NCBI RefSeq assembly: GCF_002592005.1 | Contig: NZ_NVQF01000013.1 | Location: 1 to 64,000, forward strand | Direction: 5' to 3' | Source of the DNA: Mycolicibacterium palauense | GTDB lineage: Bacteria; Actinomycetota; Actinomycetes; Mycobacteriales; Mycobacteriaceae | DNA: 64,000 nucleotides | Shown here: piece by piece, positions 23,084-31,749 of the stretch | How the letters are laid out: every line of letters starts with the position of its first letter | Numbering within the stretch: the stretch's first letter is position 1 | Position numbers and translations under genes: made by a program | Notes under the pieces: model-generated | Seen by the model: the letters and a program-made list of their open reading frames with translations, nothing else | The model's database searches: none | What the model was told of the DNA's origin: nothing

Positions 23084-24340
23084 ATGCCCGACACTCCCCC
23101 GGCCGCCGACCTCGACCTCGCGCAGGCTGTCATCGCCCACATCGATGAGGCGCGGCTGGTGCAGCTGGTGCAGGAAGTGTGCCGAATTCCCAGCGTTCTG
23201 GGTGAGGAAGGGCCACTGGCGCGACACCTTGTCGACACCATGCGACGGTCCGGCTTCGCCGGAGTCCGCGCGCAGGAGGTGCTCCCCGCACGGCCGAATG
23301 CGATCGGGCACTTGGACTTCGGCCCTCGACCCACCGACGGCCCGACGGTGGTCCTCACCGGACACATGGACACCAAGCCGGTCTCGCACGGCTGGACGGT
23401 CGCCGAGCCCTTCTCCGGCGACATCGTCGACGGCGCGGTCTACGGGCACGGCATCATGGATATGAAGGCCGCCCTGGCGTGCCAGATCGTCGCGATCGAG
23501 GCGCTGCGGTCCGCCCAGCTGCCGATACAGGGCCGTGTCGCGATGGCCGCGGTGTCCGACCACATGGGCGAGCAGCTCGGGTCGATTCGCTACTTCGAGG
23601 AGCACGGCGCCGACTATTGCGTGCTCGGCGAGCTGTCCGACAATGAGATCTTCGTGGGCCACCGCGGCCGGTACTACTTCGACGTCGTCGTCCGCGGCGT
23701 CTCCGCCCACACCTGTCACAAGAGCCTGGCCGTCAACGCAAACATGCTTGCCGCGCACGCGATCATCGAGCTGGACGCCTCGCGGCTGGAGCCGGCGCTC
23801 GACGACCGGGTGTCGTCGCTGTTCGGGCCGGAGACGTTCATGAGCCCCGGCCGGGTCTACGGCGGCCTGCCCCCGGGCGGCCCGTCGATGATCCCCGACG
23901 AATGCGTGGTCCGGATAGACTGCCGCCCCCAGCCGGGTGTCAGCGTGCAGACCGTCCGCGCGGAGGTCGAACGCTGCCTGGCGGTGGCCCGCGAACGCGA
24001 ACCCCGCCTACGCGCGGAAATCGTTCTCGCCGATGTCAAATCGGGCTATCTCGCCTCCGAGGACGACGAGGTCACCATGCTGATGAGACGAGCCGTCCAC
24101 TCGGTTCGGGGGCACGAGCCCGGCGTGGGGGTGGCCGGCTGGCTCGGCGACACCGCGAGTTTCGGTGATCGCATCCCGACCGTCATCTTCGGCCCCGGGG
24201 GCGAACCGGTGTACTGCCCGAACGAGCATCTCTCGATCGACGACATCGTCGAGGCGGCGCGGGTCTACGCGGCCTTCTGCGCTTACGCGCTGGCGTCGGA
24301 CCAGACCACCCGATCCTCGACCAGCAGGGAGCTCCCGTGA
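23084..24340 (+). CDS. M20-family amidohydrolase-like protein (altered active site)
   Basis: 418 residues with the ArgE/DapE/CPG2 layout. Metal ligands H94 and D96 (LTGHMDTKP) and D126 (YGHGIMDMKAA), a GE in LGELSD, and a C-terminal His in NEHLSID are present. The usual DEE motif, carrying the catalytic base and a metal ligand, reads SDHMGEQLG (D159-H-M), so the general-base Glu is missing unless E163 substitutes. Relatives remove N-acyl, N-formyl or N-carbamoyl groups; YlmB, an M20 member, deformylates a thiamine-pyrimidine precursor imported by an NMT1-type ABC system, a suggestive parallel to this locus. ATG at 23084 has GGAAGG 7 bases upstream. First gene of a five-gene overlapping operon. 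Confidence 0.85.
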   Translation: MPDTPPAADLDLAQAVIAHIDEARLVQLVQEVCRIPSVLGEEGPLARHLVDTMRRSGFAGVRAQEVLPARPNAIGHLDFGPRPTDGPTVVLTGHMDTKPVSHGWTVAEPFSGDIVDGAVYGHGIMDMKAALACQIVAIEALRSAQLPIQGRVAMAAVSDHMGEQLGSIRYFEEHGADYCVLGELSDNEIFVGHRGRYYFDVVVRGVSAHTCHKSLAVNANMLAAHAIIELDASRLEPALDDRVSSLFGPETFMSPGRVYGGLPPGGPSMIPDECVVRIDCRPQPGVSVQTVRAEVERCLAVAREREPRLRAEIVLADVKSGYLASEDDEVTMLMRRAVHSVRGHEPGVGVAGWLGDTASFGDRIPTVIFGPGGEPVYCPNEHLSIDDIVEAARVYAAFCAYALASDQTTRSSTSRELP

Positions 24341-25332
24341 GATCTGCCGTCACACTGCAACCGGTCTACCCCCCAGCGGAGTTCCGGCGGATCAGCGCGG
24401 AGATCGAGGACCTCGGCTTCGACGAACTCTGGCTGACCGACTCGTCGCTGCACGCCCGCAACTGCTACGCCTACCTGACACTCGCGGCCATGGCGACCTC
24501 GCGGATCGCGCTGGGAACCGCCGTCACCAATCCGCTGACCCGGCATCCCGCCGTCGGCGCGAGCGCCATCGCGGCCGTCGACGAGATCTCCGGCGGCCGC
24601 GCCCGGTACGGGATCGGCGTGGGCGACCGGCCCCTGGAGTCGCTCGGGCTGCGACCGGCGAAACTGGCGACCCTCGAAGACGCCGTCAGCGTGTCGCGGC
24701 GGCTCTGGCGCGGCGACGACGTCACGTGCGCGGCGGAGGGCTTCCGGTTGGAGCAGGCGCACATGAAGTTCCCGCCTGCCGCACCGATCCCGGTCTACCT
24801 GTCGGCCAGCGGGCCGAGGACGCTCGAGCTGGCCGGGCGCATCGCCGACGGAGTGATCATCCTCGCGGGACTGCATCCCGACGGCATCCGATATGCGCTG
24901 CAGCACATCGACCGCGGCGTCGAACAGGCCGGCCGCGGTGAGCGCCCGACGATCAACGTCTTCGCATACGGACAGATCTCCGAGGACACCGAAAGCGCGC
25001 TGCAGGCGGCCCGGACCATCGCGGCATGGTTTCCCCAGACCGCACCGGTGTACTGCGAGCTCGCCGGACTGCCACGTTCTCTCGTCGAGCAGGTGCGGTC
25101 GACCTACACCGGGGGCGAGTTCCAGGAGGCGCAGGCGGCGGCGGCGTTGTTGCCCGACGACTTCGTCCGCAGAATGGCCCTGGCCGGCAACCGCTCCGAC
25201 GCCGTGGCCCACATCCGGACACTCGCCGCGGTCGGCGTGGACACGCTGACCGTCTTTCCCATCGGCGGAGACCAGCCCAGCCGCATCGCGACCATCGGGG
25301 CATTCGCCGAGGCCATGCGGGAGGCCGGGTGA
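24337..25332 (+). CDS. LLM-class flavin/F420-dependent oxidoreductase
   Basis: 331 residues, luciferase-like TIM barrel: IEDLGFDELWLTD near the N terminus, RIALGTAVTNPLTRHP, then GGRARYGIGVGD and a C-terminal barrel end GVDTLTVFPIGG. It probably uses F420 (as in the MER/mycobacterial group) or FMN to oxidise or reduce a small imported molecule. GTG start overlaps the upstream stop (GTGA), so it is translationally coupled to the M20-like gene. LLM enzymes open or modify N-heterocycles in some pathways (for example RutA on uracil), consistent with but not proof of a similar role. Confidence 0.85.
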   Translation: MRSAVTLQPVYPPAEFRRISAEIEDLGFDELWLTDSSLHARNCYAYLTLAAMATSRIALGTAVTNPLTRHPAVGASAIAAVDEISGGRARYGIGVGDRPLESLGLRPAKLATLEDAVSVSRRLWRGDDVTCAAEGFRLEQAHMKFPPAAPIPVYLSASGPRTLELAGRIADGVIILAGLHPDGIRYALQHIDRGVEQAGRGERPTINVFAYGQISEDTESALQAARTIAAWFPQTAPVYCELAGLPRSLVEQVRSTYTGGEFQEAQAAAALLPDDFVRRMALAGNRSDAVAHIRTLAAVGVDTLTVFPIGGDQPSRIATIGAFAEAMREAG

Positions 25333-26318
25333 CGAGCCACATCCCGTCGAAGACCGTCGCCATCGTCCTGGAGACCTGCCTGGGCGTGCGGCGCGGCGAG
25401 ATCGTGGCATTGCTGCACGACGCCGACACCGACGCCGCGGTTCTGGGTGCCCTGTCGGCCGGACTACTCGAGCGCGGCGCGATACCGACACCCGTCGCCG
25501 TGCCCCGCTACCGGATCCCGGGCTCCGAACCGCCCCCGGCCGTCGCGGCCGCGCTGCTCGAGGCCAACGCGGCGATCGAACTCACCTCCACCTTCCTGGG
25601 CTCCAGCCGGGCCCGGCAGAACGCCACCGCGGCGGGGCGCCGATACCTGTGCATGCCCGCCGTCGTCGAGGACACCTTTCGGCTCGGCGGCCCCCTGGAC
25701 GTCGACTTCGACGCCCTGGTCGCGACCACCACCGCGCTCTCCCGGCTGTGGGAGGAGGCCGACACCTACCGCATCACCACCGGCGCCGGCACCGACCTTC
25801 GCGGTTCGGTGCGTGGCCGACGCGGGCGTGCACTGACCGGGGTCGCCCGCAACCCGGGCGAATACATGGCCCCGCCGGACATCGAGTCCGGGACCGCGCC
25901 GGTGGAGGAGTCCTCGGAGGGTGTCGTGGTCATCGACGGCGATTTCCTGTTCATGGGTGCCGGCCCGGTCACCGAACCGGTTGCGCTGCACATCAGCCGG
26001 GGCCGGCTGGTCGGCGTCGAAGGGCGTCAGGGAGCGCGTCTGCAGTCCATGCTCGGCGACGTCGACGACCCCCGGATGAGCAACCTCGCCGAGGTGGCCG
26101 TCGGCCTGAATCCCCAGGGCACGGTCTGCGGGGTCCCGATGGAGACCGAATCCACCAAGGGCAGCGCACATATCGCCTTCGGCAACTCGCTGGCCTACGG
26201 CGGGACCGTCGACGCCCCCGCCCACCTCGACTGTGTCATGCGCGATGCGACGATATGGCTGGACGGCACACCGCGGATCTGCGACGGTGAGGCGATCGGG
26301 CAGGGGGCACCGCGGTGA
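25329..26318 (+). CDS. M29 aminopeptidase/NicX-like metalloprotein
   Basis: 329 residues. The C-terminal part carries the superfamily pattern: SAHIAFGNS (H281), then PAHLDCVMRDATIWLDG with H299-x-D301. M29 metallo-aminopeptidases and the iron dioxygenase NicX (2,5-dihydroxypyridine 5,6-dioxygenase) share this fold and the H-x-D metal site, so peptide hydrolysis or ring cleavage are both possible. The two His motifs are closer together than I recall for NicX. Linked to both neighbours by GTGA overlaps. The operon context (LLM enzyme, amidase, aminotransferase) favours small-molecule breakdown over protein degradation. Confidence 0.75.
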   Translation: MTSHIPSKTVAIVLETCLGVRRGEIVALLHDADTDAAVLGALSAGLLERGAIPTPVAVPRYRIPGSEPPPAVAAALLEANAAIELTSTFLGSSRARQNATAAGRRYLCMPAVVEDTFRLGGPLDVDFDALVATTTALSRLWEEADTYRITTGAGTDLRGSVRGRRGRALTGVARNPGEYMAPPDIESGTAPVEESSEGVVVIDGDFLFMGAGPVTEPVALHISRGRLVGVEGRQGARLQSMLGDVDDPRMSNLAEVAVGLNPQGTVCGVPMETESTKGSAHIAFGNSLAYGGTVDAPAHLDCVMRDATIWLDGTPRICDGEAIGQGAPR

Positions 26319-27436
26319 CCGACGAGTCACCGCCGGCGCTGTCCGGCATGCCGTCATTCGAAGCGTTGCTGCGCCGGCCGGACCTGATCTGGATGGGACA
26401 GAACACCACCCACCTGGAGCCGCCCGCGGCGGTGGTCGACGCGCTGCGCACGAGCATCGAGCGGCACGAATTTCAGTTCTACGCCCCCGCAGCGGGTTTC
26501 GCCGAGCTGCGCGAGCTCATCGTCGAGGACCTCGGCCTGCCGGGCAGCCAGGCCTGGGTCACCGACGGGGCGGTGTCGGGTCTTCACCAGGTGTGCACCG
26601 TCCTGGCCCCACGGGTCAGCAAGCTCATCACCAGCGACCCGGGCTGGCCCTGGCCGGCCCGGTTCGTCGCCGACCAGGGTCTGCCCGTCGCCGTCGCGCC
26701 GGTGTTCGACACCCCGGAACGGATACTGACCGCGGCGCAGATCGCCGCGGTGATCGAGCCCGGCAGTCTCCTCTACCTCATCGACCCACTCAATCCGCTG
26801 GGCAGCAGCTACACCCGCGACCAGCTCATCGAGATCACCGACCTCGCGCGCGCCACCGGTTCCTACGTCGTGCACGACTGCACCTACCGCCATTTCGCCG
26901 ACAACCACACCCTGGCCGCCCAGCTCTATCCGGAACGGACCATCACCACCTACAGCTTCTCGAAGTGGCTGGGCATCGCGGGGCTGCGGGTGGGTGCCCT
27001 GGTGGCGATCCCGGAGCTGCTCGCAACCTTCACCCATGCGCCCGCCAATCCCCTCGGTGCCGGCATCACCGCACAGCGGGCCGCGATCGCCGGCCTGCGG
27101 GTCAAGGTGCCGTGGCTCGCCCGGGTCCGTGCGGCGAATCGCCGGAACATCGAGGCCATCGAGTCGGTGGTGGCCGGCCGCGGCGCGGACCGGATAGTGG
27201 TGTCACCATCGCAGGGCAATTTCGTCGCGATCGAGCTCGACGCGGCCGGTCCGACCTCGGAACAGGTCTGCCGGGCCATGCTGGAGCGGAACATCTTCAT
27301 CCGCCCGGGCACCTACCAGTCACCGCGGTTCGGCGATCGCTTCGTCAAGGTGAGCACATCGGTACCCCCGGCCTGGACGGACCGGTTCTGCGCAGAGTGG
27401 ACCGCGCTGGCCGCCAGGCGAGAGGTGGCCCGGTGA
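26315..27436 (+). CDS. PLP-dependent class I/II aminotransferase
   Basis: 373 residues, fold-type I. The PLP lysine is in TYSFSKWLGIAGLRVG, the pyridine-N aspartate in VVHDCTYRHF, and the substrate loop reads DPLNPLGSSYTRDQL. It should move an amino group between an amino acid and a keto acid or aldehyde made in the pathway. Both ends overlap neighbours by 4 bases (GTGA). The specific substrate is not readable. Confidence 0.88.
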   Translation: MTDESPPALSGMPSFEALLRRPDLIWMGQNTTHLEPPAAVVDALRTSIERHEFQFYAPAAGFAELRELIVEDLGLPGSQAWVTDGAVSGLHQVCTVLAPRVSKLITSDPGWPWPARFVADQGLPVAVAPVFDTPERILTAAQIAAVIEPGSLLYLIDPLNPLGSSYTRDQLIEITDLARATGSYVVHDCTYRHFADNHTLAAQLYPERTITTYSFSKWLGIAGLRVGALVAIPELLATFTHAPANPLGAGITAQRAAIAGLRVKVPWLARVRAANRRNIEAIESVVAGRGADRIVVSPSQGNFVAIELDAAGPTSEQVCRAMLERNIFIRPGTYQSPRFGDRFVKVSTSVPPAWTDRFCAEWTALAARREVAR

Positions 27437-28908
27437 CCCCCGCGAGCCGCTTCTCCGACGTGACCCCCGGGGAGTACGCCGCCAGCAGCGCCGTCGAGCT
27501 CGGGCGTCGCGTCGCGACGGCTGAACTGTCACCGGTGCACCTGGTGGAGTGTGCCCTCGAGCTCGCCCGCGAGGCAGAGCCCCGGATCAACGCGTATGCC
27601 GGATTCATGGCCGACCGGGCGCTGCGCGACGCCGCACGGGCCGAGCGGGAGATCCGCTCCGGGCACCTGCGCAGCGGCTTGCACGGTGTTCCGATCGCGG
27701 CCAAGGACAATCTCAACATCGCCGGCGAGGTGATCGGCAAGGGCTCGCTGACCACCTCTGCGACACCGGCGGCCACCACATCGCCGATCATGGCGCGACT
27801 GCTCGAGGCCGGCGCGGTGGTCATCGGTCGAACCACCACTCCCGAGTTCGGCTGGAAGGGCACGGGAATCTCACCGCGCACCGGCGTCACCCGAAACCCC
27901 TGGGACACCAGCAGGAACACCGGCGGGTCCAGCGCGGGCTCCGGCGCGACGGTGGCCGCGGGCGCCGTACCGCTGGCCACCGGCACCGACGCGGGCGGTT
28001 CCGTGCGCATCCCCGCGGCGTTCTGCGGGATCGTCGGCTTCAAACCGACGCTGGGCGCCATCCCGGTCTGGCCGGCCACCCACAACGCCACCCTGTCCCA
28101 CGCCGGCCCGATGAGCAGGCACGTCGCCGACGCCCGGCTGGCCTTCGACCTCACCCGCGGCCCCGACGCCCGTGATCCGCAGTCCTTCTTCTCCCGTCGG
28201 GGGCCCGGCCTGACCGGTCGCGCACGCATCGCGGTGGTGCGGGAACCGTTCGGAATCGCGCCGTGCGACGCGGTCGCCGCGGTCTTCGAGGCGACGGTCC
28301 AGCTACTGGACCGCGCCGGCGTGGCCGACCTCGTCGAGCTGGCACTGCCCGGACCGCCACCCCGGGAGATGTTCGAGGCGCTCTGGATCACCGGACGGGG
28401 CATCGGATTCGGTTCCACGATCCGGGCCCATGCCTCGATCATGGACCCCGGGCTGGTGCGCCTCGCGGAGCTGGCCCAGCGCTACTCGATGCCCGACTTC
28501 CTCGACGTGCTCGCCAGGCTGCGGGAGTTCAGCGCCGGCCTCTTCGCTCTCTTCGACCGCTGCGACGCGCTGCTGATGCCGACGATGCCGATCACCGCGT
28601 TCGACGCCGAGGCCGAGGTGCCCGAGGGCGGGGAGGCCGACGCCGCCCTCCCGTGGGTGACGTGGACGCCCTACACGTATCCGTTCAATCTGACCGGGCA
28701 GCCGGCGATCACGCTGCCGACCCACCTCGGCTCGACCGCCCTGCCGATCGGGGTGCAGTTGGTGTGCGCCTGGTCGGCCGACGACCTGCTTCTCGACATC
28801 GCCCAGTGGTGCGAGAGTGTGCTGGCGGCAACCAATCCGAGCCGCACCGCCCCGGCCGGGCCCGCCGGCCCGAGCGTGCGCGCTCCCGAATCTGCTGGCG
28901 GAGTATAA
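27433..28908 (+). CDS. Amidase-signature hydrolase
   Basis: 491 residues with a complete Ser-cisSer-Lys centre: K91 (IAAKDNLN), the Gly/Ser loop GGSSAGSG (about 164-171) and the nucleophile in TDAGGSVRIP (S190). C-terminal TYPFNLTGQPAITLP is typical of the family. It would hydrolyse an amide to an acid plus ammonia or amine, a logical late step of a nitrogen-compound pathway. Coupled to the aminotransferase by GTGA; the last gene of the operon, ending 43 bases before the GntR start. A second amidase of the same family lies at 58906. Confidence 0.9.
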   Translation: MTPASRFSDVTPGEYAASSAVELGRRVATAELSPVHLVECALELAREAEPRINAYAGFMADRALRDAARAEREIRSGHLRSGLHGVPIAAKDNLNIAGEVIGKGSLTTSATPAATTSPIMARLLEAGAVVIGRTTTPEFGWKGTGISPRTGVTRNPWDTSRNTGGSSAGSGATVAAGAVPLATGTDAGGSVRIPAAFCGIVGFKPTLGAIPVWPATHNATLSHAGPMSRHVADARLAFDLTRGPDARDPQSFFSRRGPGLTGRARIAVVREPFGIAPCDAVAAVFEATVQLLDRAGVADLVELALPGPPPREMFEALWITGRGIGFGSTIRAHASIMDPGLVRLAELAQRYSMPDFLDVLARLREFSAGLFALFDRCDALLMPTMPITAFDAEAEVPEGGEADAALPWVTWTPYTYPFNLTGQPAITLPTHLGSTALPIGVQLVCAWSADDLLLDIAQWCESVLAATNPSRTAPAGPAGPSVRAPESAGGV

Positions 28909-28918
28909 GATATGATCT
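28905..28918. promoter_or_regulatory. GntR-type operator/-10, site 2 (variant)
   Basis: ATAAGATATGATCT keeps the ATAAGAT core and a GATCT of the other two sites. It overlaps the amidase stop codon and lies 33 bases before the GntR start, suggesting autoregulation. Confidence 0.55.
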
Positions 28919-28951
28919 CCCACAGTGCGATGCGCCGAGGGTAAGGATCGC

Positions 28952-29617
28952 GTGTTGGACAACACCTCTCCGATTCAGGTCAAGGAAGCGGTCTACCGCA
29001 GGCTGCGGTCCGCGCTCATCGACCACACCTTCGCTCCGGGCGAACCGCTGCGCGAGGTGGCGCTGTGCGCGTTGTACGGCGTCAGCAAGACACCCATCAG
29101 GGAGGCGCTCGTCCGCCTGGATCAGGACGGCCTCGTCGAGATACTGCCGTATCGCGGGGCCCGCGCCAAGCGCTATACCGAGTCCGACGTGCGCGAGCAC
29201 TACGAGGTTCGGGAGATTCTGGAGTGCGAATGCGTTCGCCGGGCGGCCGATACGCGAGATCCCGCGCTGCTCGACGCGCTGAACGTGAACATCGCGGGCA
29301 CACGCGCCGCCCTGGACTCCGGTGACCTGAAGTCCGCGGCCGACTATCTCGACGCCTTCGACGACATCCTGATCGGGCAGTTGAACAACCGCAGCCTCGC
29401 CGAAGTTGTGGACCGGCTCTCGGCGCACCTGAAACGGATCGGAGCCATCGGCGGCGGGATCGAGCGCTACCACGAGTCGCTGGCCCAACACCGCGCCATC
29501 GTGTCCGCCATCGCCGCCGGCGACAGCGTGCGTGCGCAGGACGTCATGCGTGCCCACATCGCCAGCATCCGCGACGTCCAGGTGGCCGCCCTGCAGCGAG
29601 CCGGGCAGCTCGGCTGA
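28952..29617 (+). CDS. GntR-family (FadR/FCD type) transcriptional regulator
   Basis: 221 residues: N-terminal winged helix-turn-helix (YGVSKTPIREALVRLDQDGLVEI), then an FCD ligand domain. Of the usual FCD metal-binding residues, HRAIVSAI and RAHIAS are present but the first His (normally D..FH) reads DAFDDI, so the metal site may be altered. GTG at 28952 has AAGGA nearby; an upstream ATG lacks a binding site. Its place between the catabolic operon and the importer, with similar sites before all three units, makes it the likely repressor of the set. Confidence 0.88.
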   Translation: MLDNTSPIQVKEAVYRRLRSALIDHTFAPGEPLREVALCALYGVSKTPIREALVRLDQDGLVEILPYRGARAKRYTESDVREHYEVREILECECVRRAADTRDPALLDALNVNIAGTRAALDSGDLKSAADYLDAFDDILIGQLNNRSLAEVVDRLSAHLKRIGAIGGGIERYHESLAQHRAIVSAIAAGDSVRAQDVMRAHIASIRDVQVAALQRAGQLG

Positions 29618-29792
29618 CGTCACGCGGCGGCGATCGGACCATTTCCCCAGTGGCACAACACCATTGGACCTGTGTCGCGGTCGCGTCGGTCCCGGCCGCC
29701 GTGCGGCGGGCGGGCTCACCGCCGCATTCTGTAAACGCGGTGTGAAACCTGCCCTCCCCGAGTGGTCCCGGCCCGGCCGCCGCGGTCTAATA

Positions 29793-29805
29793 ATAAGATC
29801 TAATA
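29793..29805. promoter_or_regulatory. GntR-type operator/-10, site 3
   Basis: ATAAGATCTAATA, identical to site 1, inside an AT-rich near-palindrome (29791-29807) in the 204-base gap before the importer. The rest of the gap shows only GC-rich sequence without an evident gene. Confidence 0.65.
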
Positions 29806-29821
29806 TTCCAAAGGAGACCGG

Positions 29822-30874
29822 ATGTCACCGACCCGTCGTATCACCGCCGCCGCCGCGCTCGCCCTCGTGACCACGCTCGGTGCGGGCGCCTGTTCCAGCC
29901 AATCCGACAGTTCCGCCGGCGCCTCCGGCGACGGTCCACGCAAGGTCGACCTGATGGTGTCCTACCAGCGGTCGCTGGCGTTCATCGGCGAGATCATGGC
30001 CCAGGAGAACGGCTATTTCGCCGACGAGGGACTCGATGTCGAACTGCAGGCCAGCGAGGGCGGTACCTACGTCGTCCAGCAGTTGATCGCCGGGAAGATC
30101 CCCTACGGCCTGGCCTCCACGGAGGGAACGTCGGTCGCCGCGTCGCAGGGCCACCAGTTGCAGGGGATCTCCGAGGCCGACCGAGACATCATCCTGATCG
30201 GCGCGCCGCAGGGTTCCGGCGTCACCTCGGTGACCGATCTCGCCGGAAAGACCCTGGGCATCACCGATCCCGGTGGTGGCGAGGTGGGGCTGGTCAATGC
30301 GGTGCTCGACGCCCAGGGCCTGACCGACCAGGTCAACGTCGTCGCGGTCGGCGCCGGCGGCCCCGCGGTGTTCGACGCCCTGCAGACCGGAAAGATCGCC
30401 GCATACGCCGGGTACACCAACGACCTGGCCGCCGTGGAGGCCCAGGGCAGCGCATTCGTCAACATCCTGCCGGAGGACTTCCGCGGCATGCCCGCCAACT
30501 CGTTCGTCCTCAAACACGATGCCTCCTCCGACGAACGCGACACCCTGATCAAGATCGTGCGCGCGTGGAACCGCGGCACCGTCGACGCCCTCAACGACCC
30601 GGGCACAGCACTGGAGGTCGGTTGCTCGTACGTGCCGGAGGAGTGCACCGACATGGACACCGCGCGTGCCTATCTCGACGCTACCCTGCGCGGCGTCGCG
30701 CCACGCGCCGACAAGATGCTCGGGGAGTACGACTACCCGGCGTTGGAGCTGCAGGCCTCCGTCCTGGCCGGAAACGCCCTCGGTGATCAGCCGATCGACT
30801 TCCAGAAGGTGTTCACCAACGACTACATCGAGCAGACCAACGACTTCACCGAACCCGTCCTGAAGGATTCATGA
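29822..30874 (+). CDS. ABC transporter substrate-binding lipoprotein, NMT1/THI5 type
   Basis: 350 residues. Lipoprotein signal with lipobox LGAGAC (Cys about 24). The mature domain has the NMT1/SsuA features: VDLMVSYQRSLAFIGEIMAQENGYFADEGLDVEL, then GGTYVVQQLIAGKIPYGLAS. Relatives bind thiamine-pyrimidine precursors, nitrate, sulfonates, riboflavin or aromatic acids. Good ribosome site AAAGGAGA before the ATG. First gene of the importer operon; its stop overlaps the ATPase start (ATGA). Confidence 0.92.
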   Translation: MSPTRRITAAAALALVTTLGAGACSSQSDSSAGASGDGPRKVDLMVSYQRSLAFIGEIMAQENGYFADEGLDVELQASEGGTYVVQQLIAGKIPYGLASTEGTSVAASQGHQLQGISEADRDIILIGAPQGSGVTSVTDLAGKTLGITDPGGGEVGLVNAVLDAQGLTDQVNVVAVGAGGPAVFDALQTGKIAAYAGYTNDLAAVEAQGSAFVNILPEDFRGMPANSFVLKHDASSDERDTLIKIVRAWNRGTVDALNDPGTALEVGCSYVPEECTDMDTARAYLDATLRGVAPRADKMLGEYDYPALELQASVLAGNALGDQPIDFQKVFTNDYIEQTNDFTEPVLKDS

Positions 30875-31749
30875 GCCCCGCCCGATCCGTACTGACCCGG
30901 CACGATCGGCCGGACACCACGACCCCCGGGAGGAGCTCCTCCATGGACCACGCGGCCACCTCCGTTCGAGCCCAGGCCGCCCCGGTGGTGTCGGTCGCGG
31001 GACTCAGCAAGTCCTATGCGACGCGGCGCGGCCGCGTGGAGGCGCTGCGTTCCGTGGACGTGTGCGTCCGCCCGGGTGAGTTCGTGTCGTTCGTCGGGCC
31101 GAGCGGGTGCGGCAAATCGACCCTGCTGAAGGTGATCGCCGGACTGGAGGACTACCAGGGCGGCGACGTCCAGGTCTTCGGTGCGCCTCCCAGGGCCGGA
31201 CGAACCGACGTCGGCATCATGCTGCAATCGCCGGTCCTGTTGCCCTGGCGCACGGTTCTGTCCAACGTGCTGCTGCCCATCGAGATCACCCGCGGCGACA
31301 TGGCGGCGGCACGAGCGCGCGCACACGAGGTCCTGGAGCTCGTCGGCCTGACGAAGTTCATCGACAAGCACGCCTGGGAGCTCTCCGGCGGGATGCAGCA
31401 ACGGGCCAGCCTGGCCCGCCTGCTGCTCCTGGACCCCGACATCATGCTGCTCGACGAGCCGTTCTCGGCCCTCGACGAATTCAACCGGGAGAAGCTGACA
31501 CTCGAGCTCTCCTCGATCCAGGCCGACCTCGGCCGTACCGCCATCTACGTCACGCACAGCATCGCCGAATCGGTTCTGCTTTCCGACAAGGTCGTCGTCC
31601 TCAAGCCGCATCCCGGCGAGGTCCTGGAGGTGGTGCCGGTCGACCTCCCCCGGCCCCGCACCCGCGACACACTCGGCAGCCCCGCCGCGTTCGAGCTCAT
31701 CGCCCACATCCGGTCACTGCTGTTCGCGCACGAAGGAGAGGCGAGCTGA
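30871..31749 (+). CDS. ABC transporter ATPase, nitrate/sulfonate/pyrimidine type
   Basis: 292 residues from the ATG overlapping the upstream stop. Walker A GPSGCGKST, signature LSGGMQQRASL, Walker B IMLLDEPFSALDEF and a switch His in YVTHSIAES are all intact. An in-frame ATG at 30943 is preceded by a strong GGAGGAG and removes a 24-residue hydrophilic extension not needed for the fold, so the real start may be there. Energises uptake with the permease that follows (stop and start overlap as TGATG). Confidence 0.93.
   Translation: MSPARSVLTRHDRPDTTTPGRSSSMDHAATSVRAQAAPVVSVAGLSKSYATRRGRVEALRSVDVCVRPGEFVSFVGPSGCGKSTLLKVIAGLEDYQGGDVQVFGAPPRAGRTDVGIMLQSPVLLPWRTVLSNVLLPIEITRGDMAAARARAHEVLELVGLTKFIDKHAWELSGGMQQRASLARLLLLDPDIMLLDEPFSALDEFNREKLTLELSSIQADLGRTAIYVTHSIAESVLLSDKVVVLKPHPGEVLEVVPVDLPRPRTRDTLGSPAAFELIAHIRSLLFAHEGEAS

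Noticed and set aside
23084..24340. Frameshift or decay explaining the missing DEE motif of the M20-like protein
   Set aside because: The frame is open to the overlap with the next gene, and all other motifs before and after the site are intact.
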